This document shows positions 1 through 11,422 of a DNA stretch of 64,000 nucleotides, in pieces; position 1 is the first letter of the stretch, and the number at the start of each line of letters is the position of its first letter. Source of the DNA: Margaritifera margaritifera (taxonomy: Eukaryota > Mollusca > Bivalvia > Unionida > Margaritiferidae). Position numbers and translations under genes: made by a program. The notes under the pieces were generated by a model. That model did not search any database. It saw only the letters and a list, made by a program, of their open reading frames with translations, and was not told where the DNA came from. The stretch covers positions 1,633,001-1,697,000 of the forward strand of contig JAQPZY010001332.1 in assembly GCA_029931535.1 (NCBI GenBank), in the 5' to 3' direction.

Positions 1-584
1 TGAGAAGAATCTTTTAAGGGCAGATTCGATTTTTAGCAATATTCGGCTGTCATTAATAACCAATCTGCATCATTTGTTTAAATTTGAAAGTGTTTGTAAC
101 AGTTGCCTTTACATTTTAGTAACAGTGTCCATAATTAAAGGCAGATAAGCCTCATTTGTACAAAATTAAAAGATCTTTCATTCAGGATGCTTTCTGTCAA
201 AGTGCATCAAATTCCGTTCAATACCTTAGAAGAAGAAGTCTTATAAAGCGTTGGAACTATTTTTAGCAATGGCAGCCATATCTGAAGCCTGACCAGTATC
301 GTTTGTACAAATCTGAAACATAATGCAATGTTTCTCTGTCTCAAATCTGGTAACAATCTCACCAGCGTTTTCTGAGAAGTTTCAAATAGCAATCATTTAT
401 TTTCATGAAGGCACAACAGACATAGGGCCATACCATAAGCTGACTTGACCTTACAGTCAGTTGAGCTAAAAACTGCTGTACAGAATATGAAAATCATCTA
501 AAAATATCTGACGTTATATTAATCCTGTGAATGACATGAATTTCTGATCTCAATTTAGATGCTACATCCCTCACATGACCTTAC
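1..584. repeat. Partial unit at left edge
   Basis: This matches 3469-4050 of the next unit. The first 80 or so bases contain several small differences and indels; from about base 81 the match is nearly perfect. It is the intron on the gene-downstream side of exon copy 1. Confidence 0.85.
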
Positions 585-725
585 TTGCTGTACAGGTTCC
601 ATCTGCAATGTTGACTCCATTACTGTCATAATATCCAGATCCACATACACATTTCCCACCATTACACATAGCATTAGGATCATTACAGGCATCTGGCTGG
701 GGACAGTTCGATCCCAATACGACTT
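585..725 (-). CDS. Module exon copy 1 (3'-most in window)
   Basis: Reference copy of the 47-codon module. On the minus strand the acceptor ccttttttcag precedes AA of a split lysine codon, followed by 46 full codons and a final A before gtaagg. Cysteines are spaced x5, x6, x4, x1 and x16, with asparagine before the first cysteine, an NGGK turn and a GSGYYDSNG loop. A different frame is open across the whole exon (555-755) and gives a cysteine-poor translation; it is not the coding frame, because only the phase-1 frame gives the module that is seen openly in copy 13. This is not the end of the gene: the exon ends in a normal donor and the unit continues to base 1. Confidence 0.87.
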
Positions 726-937
726 CTGAAAAAAGGAAAAGAAAAGTTTATTCAAGAAAACAGTCTTGAATGAACAACATAAGAGGTGGTAATCATAACA
801 TCAGCCAATGAGTTCAATGTAACATTATTGCCTTTCAATCCTTTGCCACTTTCCAAGTTCATTATTACCATATTTTCAAGCAAACTGGATTCAAATTTAT
901 CATCCCTCCCTCTCTATCTCTCTCTCTCTCTCTGTCT

Positions 938-1024
<87 letters not shown>

Positions 1025-3319
1025 TAAATAGATACATATCATAGATAGAAAGGTCGACATGTGTTTGAATATATATCTTTATGCTACTGTGAAGAAGAAC
1101 GAAGATTTCTCATACAAAAGACTAAAAAAGGCTATCCAAAATAGATTGGCATCTGAGGCTATAGTGACGAGCGAATGAGCCTTAAGCTCCAGTGCCTTCA
1201 AGGACTTGACTGGAAGGTGCGCCCAGGAAAATAGAAAAATCCACACTTCTGACCACACCAGCATCCAAGGGGCAGGCTTAAGGGCTATACCATAAGTGTA
1301 CTTGACCTTATGGCATGTGAGCTAAAAAGTATCCATGGGAACTGTAAATCCTCCCAAATTCAAAAAACTGTAACCACTTTCTGACTTTGACATTTCACCT
1401 TCATAGGTCAACAATCTCAATCACAGTTCCATCCAGTCTGATGCAGCTGCGAGCAAAGGATAAGGATAATCAATTGGGCCAACAAGACATATACTCATTT
1501 CGTCTTTTCTTGTGGGTTTCCCAACCTCGCACTATTGACTATTTCTGTTCTAAACAGATCGTTACACCAATAGACAGTAGTTGATAATGGTAGTTCAGTT
1601 ATTAAGAAGTGTTTGATCCTAACTAATAACAAAATCTGTCAACAATGTTTCCTTTTCTGAAAATAAATAATAAAATCATGAATCAATAGAAAAATTATCA
1701 AAGATCTACTTTTCCTTTTCCCCCTATTCAGAGAGAACTCATCTACATCTCATACCAAACGATGAATCACGTCCTACTTGGTTTAATAAAGTTGTCAAGC
1801 TCATGAGGGTTGAAAATGATGCATGCATAGCCACATGACTGACCTTGTTTACATATCACACATTGCCAAAATATGGCAGACAATAAGTGTTGTTGTGTTG
1901 AAAACTTGACATCATCCCTGAATGTTGCAATCATGTCTTGCTCTATGTATTGATATAATTAATGATATGACAAAATATATAAATGAAATAGTGCCAGTAA
2001 TTTATATTAATTTTTACATTACAAGAAAATCTGTAATGAATAAATAATTAGCAATTACATCTTATACTAAACAATGAGGGAACTAAGCGAGTGAAAATGG
2101 AAGAGCGATGTTCCCAGAAAACATCATGTAGCTGCCTTTAGAAGTGCAGAATCCATTCCTGTAATAGCATGTCCATAAAAGATGGGTTAGTAACACCATC
2201 GGTAATATATATCAAAATTAAATGGACAAAATGTTGCAAATAATTTTTTTTTAATGAATGAAAAACAAAAATAAAAAACACAAAAATCAGGTGCCTTTTG
2301 ACAAACACAATAGCAATGTGTATGAGAGCAGAAGTCTGAAAGAATCGAAAGTTGCCCATCCAGAGGAGCTTATCAATTGCAAACAGCTGATTATTGTAAA
2401 TAAGGGAAAATGTGGTGCATTCGCTGTACTTAACATTTGAGTATTGAGGAGAGAACGTGTATTCAGGTGTCAAAAAAACTCTTCACAGAATAACTGGATG
2501 TATATTTGTATAGACTCATACTGATTGTAAATATTTCATATTTTAAAAACTTGTAATTTTCAATTTTCTGTCACACATAATAAGTCGGTGTGTTATTACT
2601 GACATCTTCTTTATTTTATACCCTGTTTGGGCCCTTGTACAGCAATTACATTATTTACCACAAGAATACGATAATCTCATTTGAAATGGCGGCAGACACA
2701 GTATGTTCTACTGGAAGTTGTTTATTGCAAAAATTAGCATCATTTACAATATTTGCTGAATGCAGCATTGCAGATAAATAATCAATAAACAAGTAAGTCA
2801 ACTTTCAATAGTAGGTGAATTATTGTCTTCTATTTGTGATTCATTTCTTGTTTAGTGCCACAAGAATATGGTACACCATCCAACCAATCTTTACAAAAGA
2901 CTTTAATTGAGAGCTGACAATGACGGAAAGGCCAAAGATTGTAACAGCTATGACTATCCCAGCACGACGAACATTGAGACAATAAATGGAATTATATGGA
3001 ATGAAATTTGGACCAAAATCCTTATCAACTGCTAAATATACAAATTTCTCACCCTTCAAGAAAACAAGAGTCCCATGTGGGCCTGAGATCACTCACCTGC
3101 CTAGCATCTGCCTAATAGCCAAATGTAAGAGCTTCTAGTCAACAAATCCAAATCAGTAGGATGCTTTCTATTAACATTTCTTCCAATGATGTTGACTGCA
3201 TATGTTGCCAAACCAATTGTTCCAAGATTTCTTTAGTTTTGTAAGCTTCATCCATATCTGTGGGCACACTACCTTCATAAATCCAATTTCATAAGGCCAC
3301 TATGATAGAACACTTAGAT

Positions 3320-3870
3320 TCAAAGATGGTCAAATTCTGTTCAGCAGTTTTTTTAGACCAGGTTTTGTCAATGTTTTCCAACTTTTAGTCATCATTTTAC
3401 ATATTTTAAAGTTCACCATGTCAAAATTCTTTCTGTAACGTTTGCTCAAATTCGGCTCAGTACAGTCTGAGAAGAAATCGTTTAAGGGCAGATCGATTTT
3501 TAGCAATAACGGCTGTCTTTGATAACCAATCTGCATCATTTGGATAAATTTGAAAGTGTTTGTAACAGTTGCCTTTACATTTTAGTAACAGTGTCCATAA
3601 TTAAAGGCAGATAAGCCTCATTTGTACAAAATTAAAAGATCTTTCATTCAGGATGCTTTCTGTCAAAGTGCATCAAATTCCGTTCAATACCTTAGAAGAA
3701 GAAGTCTTATAAAGCGTTGGAACTATTTTTAGCAATGGCAGCCATATCTGAAGCCTGACCAGTATCATTTGTACAAATCTGAAACATAATGCAATGTTTC
3801 TCTGTCTCAAATCTGGTAACAATCTCACCAGCGTTTTCTGAGAAGTTTCAAATAGCAATCATTTATTTTC
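3320..3870. repeat. Shortened form of the same minisatellite, present in each ordinary unit
   Basis: Anchors lie near 3325, 3444, 3671 and 3807 in unit 1, and at matching positions in the other units. Compared with unit 12, roughly two to three monomers are missing between the second and third anchor. Confidence 0.65.
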
Positions 3871-4050
3871 ATGAAGGCACAACAGACATAGGGCCATACC
3901 ATAAGCTGACTTGACCTTACAGTCAGTTGAGCTAAAAACTGCTGTACAGAATATGAAAATCATCTAAAAATATCTGACGTTATATTAATCCTGTGAATGA
4001 CATGAATTTCTGATCTCAATTTAGATGCTACATCCCTCACATGACCTTAC

Positions 4051-4191
4051 TTGCTGTACAGGTTCCATCTGCAATGTTGACTCCATTACTGTCATAATAT
4101 CCAGATCCACATACACATTTCCCACCATTACACATAGCATTAGGATCATTACAGGCATCTGGCTGGGGACAGTTCGATCCCAATACGACTT
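4051..4191 (-). CDS. Module exon copy 2
   Basis: This is the common module with no exon difference seen from copies 1 and 3-5. Both splice sites are intact. Confidence 0.86.
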
Positions 4192-4403
4192 CTGAAAAAA
4201 GGAAAAGAAAAGTTTATTCAAGAAAACAGTCTTGAATGAACAACATAAGAGGTGGTAATCATAACATCAGCCAATGAGTTCAATGTAACATTATTGCCTT
4301 TCAATCCTTTGCCACTTTCCAAGTTCATTATTACCATATTTTCAAGCAAACTGGATTCAAATTTATCATCCCTCCCTCTCTATCTCTCTCTCTCTCTCTG
4401 TCT

Positions 4404-4490
<87 letters not shown>

Positions 4491-7400
4491 TAAATAGATA
4501 CATATCATAGATAGAAAGGTCGACATGTGTTTGAATATATATCTTTATGCTACTGTGAAGAAGAACGAAGATTTCTCATACAAAAGACTAAAAAAGGCTA
4601 TCCAAAATAGATTGGCATCTGAGGCTATAGTGACGAGCGAATGAGCCTTAAGCTCCAGTGCCTTCAAGGACTTGACTGGAAGGTGCGCCCAGGAAAATAG
4701 AAAAATCCACACTTCTGACCACACCAGCATCCAAGGGGCAGGCTTAAGGGCTATACCATAAGTGTACTTGACCTTATGGCATGTGAGCTAAAAAGTATCC
4801 ATGGGAACTGTAAATCCTCCCAAATTCAAAAAACTGTAACCACTTTCTGACTTTGACATTTCACCTTCATAGGTCAACAATCTCAATCACAGTTTCATCC
4901 AGTCTGATGCAGCTGCGAGCAAAGGATAAGGATAATCAATTGGGCCAACAAGACATATACTCATTTCGTCTTTTCTTGTGGGTTTCCCAACCTCGCACTA
5001 TTGACTATTTCTGTTCTAAACAGATCGTTACACCAATAGACAGTAGTTGATAATGGTAGTTCAGTTATTAAGAAGTGTTTGATCCTAACTAATAACAAAA
5101 TCTGTCAACAATGTTTCCTTTTCTGAAAATAAATAATAAAATCATGAATCAATAGAAAAATTATCAAAGATCTACTTTTCCTTTTCCCCCTATTCAGAGA
5201 GAACTCATCTACATCTCATACCAAACGATGAATCACGTCCTACTTGGTTTAATAAAGTTGTCAAGCTCATGAGGGTTGAAAATGATGCATGCATAGCCAC
5301 ATGACTGACCTTGTTTACATATCACACATTGCCAAAAATATGGCAGACAATAAGTGTTGTTGTGTTGAAAACTTGACATCATCCCTGAATGTTGCAATCA
5401 TGTCTTGCTCTATGTATTGATATAATTAATGATATGACAAAATATATAAATGAAATAGTGCCAGTAATTTATATTAATTTTTACATTACAAGAAAATCTG
5501 TAATGAATAAATAATTAGCAATTACATCTTATACTAAACAATGAGGGAACTAAGCGAGTGAAAATGGAAGAGCGATGTTCCCAGAAAACATCATGTAGCT
5601 GCCTTTAGAAGTGCAGAATCCATTCCTGTAATAGCATGTCCATAAAAGATGGGTTAGTAACACCATCGGTAATATATATCAAAATTAAATGGACAAAATG
5701 TTGCAAATAATTTTTTTTTAATGAATGAAAAACAAAAATAAAAAACACAAAAATCAGGTGCCTTTTGACAAACACAATAGCAATGTGTATGAGAGCAGAA
5801 GTCTGAAAGAATCGAAAGTTGCCCATCCAGAGGAGCTTATCAATTGCAAACAGCTGATTATTGTAAATAAGGGAAAATGTGGTGCATTCGCTGTACTTAA
5901 CATTTGAGTATTGAGGAGAGAACGTGTATTCAGGTGTCAAAAAAACTCTTCACAGAATAACTGGATGTATATTTGTATAGACTCATACTGATTGTAAATA
6001 TTTCATATTTTAAAAACTTGTAATTTTCAATTTTCTGTCACACATAATAAGTCGGTGTGTTATTACTGACATCTTCTTTATTTTATACCCTGTTTGGGCC
6101 CTTGTACAGCAATTACATTATCTACCACAAGAATACGATAATCTCATTTGAAATGGCGGCAGACACAGTATGTTCTACTGGAAGTTGTTTATTGCAAAAA
6201 TTAGCATCATTTACAATATTTGCTGAATGCAGCATTGCAGATAAATAATCAATAAACAAGTAAGTCAACTTTCAATAGTAGGTGAATTATTGTCTTCTAT
6301 TTGTGATTCATTTCTTGTTTAGTGCCACAAGAATATGGTACACCATCCAACCAATCTTTACAAAAGACTTTAATTGAGAGCTGACAATGACGGAAAGGCC
6401 AAAGATTGTAACAGCTATGACTATCCCAGCACGACGAACATTGAGACAATAAATGGAATTATATGGAATGAAATTTGGACCAAAATCCTTATCAACTGCT
6501 AAATATACAAATTTCTCACCCTTCAAGAAAACAAGAGTCCCATGTGGGCCTGAGATCACTCACCTGCCTAGCATCTGCCTAATAGCCAAATGTAAGAGCT
6601 TCTAGTCAACAAATCCAAATCAGTAGGATGCTTTCTTATTAACATTTCTTCCAATGATGTTGACTGCATATGTTGCCAAACCAATTGTTCCAAGATTTCT
6701 TTAGTTTTGTAAGCTTCATCCATATCTGTGGGCACACTACCTTCATAAATCCAATTTCATAAGGCCACTATGATAGAACACTTAGATTCAAAGATGGTCA
6801 AATTCTGTTCAGCGGTTTTTTTAGACCAGGTTTTGTCAATGTTTTCCAACTTTTAGTCATCATTTTACATATTTTAAAGTTCACCATGTCAAAATTCTTT
6901 CTGTAACGTTTGCTCAAATTCGGCTCAGTACAGTCTGAGAAGAAATCGTTTAAGGGCAGATCGATTTTTAGCAATAACGGCTGTCTTTGATAACCAATCT
7001 GCATCATTTGGATAAATTTGAAAGTGTTTGTAACAGTTGCCTTTACATTTTAGTAACAGTGTCCATAATTAAAGGCAGATAAGCCTCATTTGTACAAAAT
7101 TAAAAGATCTTTCATTCAGGATGCTTTCTGTCAAAGTGCATCAAATTCCGTTCAATACCTTAGAAGAAGAAGTCTTATAAAGCGTTGGAACTATTTTTAG
7201 CAATGGCAGCCATATCTGAAGCCTGACCAGTATCATTTGTACAAATCTGAAACATAATGCAATGTTTCTCTGTCTCAAATCTGGTAACAATCTCACCAGC
7301 GTTTTCTGAGAAGTTTCAAATAGCAATCATTTATTTTCATGAAGGCACAACAGACATAGGGCCATACCATAAGCTGACTTGACCTTACAGTCAGTTGAGC

Positions 7401-7518
7401 TAAAAACTGCTGTACAGAATATGAAAATCATCTAAAAATATCTGACGTTATATTAATCCTGTGAATGACATGAATTTCTGATCTCAATTTAGATGCTACA
7501 TCCCTCACATGACCTTAC
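4051..7518. repeat. Unit 2 (A type)
   Basis: Holds exon copy 2 and a CT/TA/GATA tract at about 4377-4489. It differs from unit 1 mainly in microsatellite length and scattered single bases. Confidence 0.9.
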
Positions 7519-7659
7519 TTGCTGTACAGGTTCCATCTGCAATGTTGACTCCATTACTGTCATAATATCCAGATCCACATACACATTTCCCACCATTACA
7601 CATAGCATTAGGATCATTACAGGCATCTGGCTGGGGACAGTTCGATCCCAATACGACTT
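7519..7659 (-). CDS. Module exon copy 3
   Basis: This is the common module with no exon difference seen from copies 1, 2, 4 and 5. Both splice sites are intact. Confidence 0.86.
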
Positions 7660-7871
7660 CTGAAAAAAGGAAAAGAAAAGCTTATTCAAGAAAACAGTCT
7701 TGAATGAACAACATAAGAGGTGGTAATCATAACATCAGCCAATGAGTTCAATGTAACATTATTGCCTTTCAATCCTTTGCCACTTTCCAAGTTCATTATT
7801 ACCATATTTTCAAGCAAACTGGATTCAAATTTATCATCCCTCCCTCTCTATCTCTCTCTCTCTCTCTGTCT

Positions 7872-7964
<93 letters not shown>

Positions 7965-10900
7965 TAAATAGATACATATCATAGATAGAAAGGTCGACAT
8001 GTGTTTGAATATATATCTTTATGCTACTGTGAAGAAGAACGAAGATTTCTCATACAAAAGACTAAAAAAGGCTATCCAAAATAGATTGGCATCTGAGGCT
8101 ATAGTGACGAGCGTATGAGCCTTAAGCTCCAGTGCCTTCAAGGACTTGACTGGAAGGTGCGCCCAGGAAAATAGAAAAATCCACACTTCTGACCACACCA
8201 GCATCCAAGGGGCAGGCTTAAGGGCTATACCATAAGTGTACTTGACCTTATGGCATGTGAGCTAAAAAGTATCCATGGGAACTGTAAATCCTCCCAAATT
8301 CAAAAAACTGTAACCACTTTCTGACTTTGACATTTCACCTTCATAGGTCAACAATCTCAATCACAGTTCCATCCAGTCTGATGCAGCTGCGAGCAAAGGA
8401 TAAGGATAATCAATTGGGCCAACAAGACATATACTCATTTCGTCTTTTCTTGTGGGTTTCCCAACCTCGCACTATTGACTATTTCTGTTCTAAACAGATC
8501 GTTACACCAATAGACAGTAGTTGATAATGGTAGTTCAGTTATTAAGAAGTGTTTGATCCTAACTAATAACAAAATCTGTCAACAATGTTTCCTTTTCTGA
8601 AAATAAATAATAAAATCATGAATCAATAGAAAAATTATCAAAGATCTACTTTTCCTTTTCCCCCTATTCAGAGAGAACTCATCTACATCTCATACCAAAC
8701 GATGAATCACGTCCTACTTGGTTTAATAAAGTTGTCAAGCTCATGAGGGTTGAAAATGATGCATGCATAGCCACATGACTGACCTTGTTTACATATCACA
8801 CATTGCCAAAATATGGCAGACAATAAGTGTTGTTGTGTTGAAAACTTGACATCATCCCTGAATGTTGCAATCATGTCTTGCTCTATGTATTGATATAATT
8901 AATGATATGACAAAATATATAAATGAAATAGTGCCAGTAATTTATATTAATTTTTACATTACAAGAAAATCTGTAATGAATAAATAATTAGCAATTACAT
9001 CTTATACTAAACAATGAGGGAACTAAGCGAGTGAAAATGGAAGAGCGATGTTCCCAGAAAACATCATGTAGCTGCCTTTAGAAGTGCAGAATCCATTCCT
9101 GTAATAGCATGTCCATAAAAGATGGGTTAGTAACACCATCGGTAATATATATCAAAATTAAATGGACAAAATGTTGCAAATAATTTTTTTTTAATGAATG
9201 AAAAACAAAAATAAAAAACACAAAAATCAGGTGCCTTTTGACAAACACAATAGCAATGTGTATGAGAGCAGAAGTCTGAAAGAATCGAAAGTTGCCCATC
9301 CAGAGGAGCTTATCAATTGCAAACAGCTGATTATTGTAAATAAGGGAAAATGTGGTGCATTCGCTGTACTTAACATTTGAGTATTGAGGAGAGAACGTGT
9401 ATTCAGGTGTCAAAAAAACTCTTCCCAGAATAACTGGATGTATATTTGTATAGACTCATACTGATTGTAAATATTTCATATTTTTAAAAACTTGTAATTT
9501 TCAATTTTCTGTCACACATAATAAGTCGGTGTGTTATTACTGACATCTTCTTTATTTTATACCCTGTTTGGGCCCTTGTACAGCAATTACATTATTTACC
9601 ACAAGAATACGATAATCTCATTTGAAATGGCGGCAGACACAGTATGTTCTACTGGAAGTTGTTTATTGCAAAAATTAGCATCATTTACAATATTTGCTGA
9701 ATGCAGCATTGCAGATAAATAATCAATAAACAAGTAAGTCAACTTTCAATAGTAGGTGAATTATTGTCTTCTATTTGTGATTCATTTCTTGTTTAGTGCC
9801 ACAAGAATATGGTACACCATCCAACCAATCTTTACAAAAGACTTTAATTGAGAGCTGACAATGACGGAAAGGCCAAAGATTGTAACAGCTATGACTATCC
9901 CAGCACGACGAACATTGAGACAATAAATGGAATTATATGGAATGAAATTTGGACCAAAATCCTTATCAACTGCTAAATATACAAATTTCTCACCCTTCAA
10001 GAAAACAAGAGTCCCATGTGGGCCTGAGATCACTCACCTGCCTAGCATCTGCCTAATAGCCAAATGTAAGAGCTTCTAGTCAACAAATCCAAATCAGTAG
10101 GATGCTTTCTTATTAACATTTCTTCCAATGATGTTGACTGCATATGTTGCCAAACCAATTGTTCCAAGATTTCTTTAGTTTTGTAAGCTTCATCCATATC
10201 TGTGGGCACACTACCTTCATAAATCCAATTTCATAAGGCCACTATGATAGAACACTTAGATTCAAAGATGGTCAAATTCTGTTCAGCAGTTTTTTTAGAC
10301 CAGGTTTTGTCAATGTTTTCCAACTTTTAGTCATCATTTTACATATTTTAAAGTTCACCATGTCAAAATTCTTTCTGTAACGTTTGCTCAAATTCGGCTC
10401 AGTACAGTCTGAGAAGAAATCGTTTAAGGGCAGATCGATTTTTAGCAATAACGGCTGTCTTTGATAACCAATCTGCATCATTTGGATAAATTTGAAAGTG
10501 TTTGTAACAGTTGCCTTTACATTTTAGTAACAGTGTCCATAATTAAAGGCAGATAAGCCTCATTTGTACAAAATTAAAAGATCTTTCATTCAGGATGCTT
10601 TCTGTCAAAGTGCATCAAATTCCGTTTAATACCTTAGAAGAAGAAGTCTTATAAAGCGTTGGAACTATTTTTAGCAATGGCAGCCATATCTGAAGCCTGA
10701 CCAGTATCATTTGTACAAATCTGAAACATAATGCAATGTTTCTCTGTCTCAAATCTGGTAACAATCTCACCAGCGTTTTCTGAGAAGTTTCAAATAGCAA
10801 TCATTTATTTTCATGAAGGCACAACAGACATAGGGCCATACCATAAGCTGACTTGACCTTACAGTCAGTTGAGCTAAAAACTGCTGTACAGAATATGAAA

Positions 10901-10992
10901 ATCATCTAAAAATATCTGACGTTATATTAATCTTGTGAATGACATGAATTTCTGATCTCAATTTAGATGCTACATCCCTCACATGACCTTAC
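7519..10992. repeat. Unit 3 (A type)
   Basis: Holds exon copy 3 and a CT/TA/GATA tract at about 7843-7964 with an expanded TA part and a shorter GATA part than units 1-2. Confidence 0.9.
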
Positions 10993-11133
10993 TTGCTGTA
11001 CAGGTTCCATCTGCAATGTTGACTCCATTACTGTCATAATATCCAGATCCACATACACATTTCCCACCATTACACATAGCATTAGGATCATTACAGGCAT
11101 CTGGCTGGGGACAGTTCGATCCCAATACGACTT
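10993..11133 (-). CDS. Module exon copy 4
   Basis: This is the common module with no exon difference seen from copies 1-3 and 5. Both splice sites are intact. Confidence 0.86.
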
Positions 11134-11345
11134 CTGAAAAAAGGAAAAGAAAAGCTTATTCAAGAAAACAGTCTTGAATGAACAACATAAGAGGTGGTAA
11201 TCATAACATCAGCCAATGAGTTGAATGTAACATTATTGCCTTTCAATCCTTTGCCACTTTCCAAGTTCAGTATTACCATATTTTCAAGCAAACTGGATTC
11301 AAATTTATCATCCCTCCCTCTCTATCTCTCTCTCTCTCTCTGTCT

Positions 11346-11422
<77 letters not shown>

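Larger units (their letters stand above)
585..4050. repeat. Unit 1 (A type)
   Basis: Holds exon copy 1, a CT/TA/GATA microsatellite at about 911-1024, and non-coding intron including a degenerate minisatellite segment (about 3300-3860 into the next unit's numbering). Near identical to unit 2. Confidence 0.9.

Noticed and set aside
555..755. 66-codon open frame covering each module exon
   Set aside because: It is an alternative frame over the exon, has few cysteines, and is superseded by the splice-bounded phase-1 frame shared by all 13 copies.
1079..1264. Recurrent minus-strand 61-codon frame with a hydrophobic end
   Set aside because: An acceptor-like ttttcctgggcgcaccttccag is present but no phase-compatible donor; the frame is broken in units 10-12.
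1400..1470. Acceptor-like 'cctttgctcgcag' on the minus strand followed by a short frame
   Set aside because: It reaches a stop within about 15 codons, and the site is deleted in unit 13.
1387..1584. Recurrent plus-strand 65-codon frame in every unit
   Set aside because: It recurs only because the unit recurs. There is no splice context or domain, and the matching part of unit 13 is deleted and broken.
2138..2473. 111-codon minus-strand frame in A-type units
   Set aside because: It is truncated or frame-shifted in units 5-13 and has AT-driven composition (F, I and L runs).
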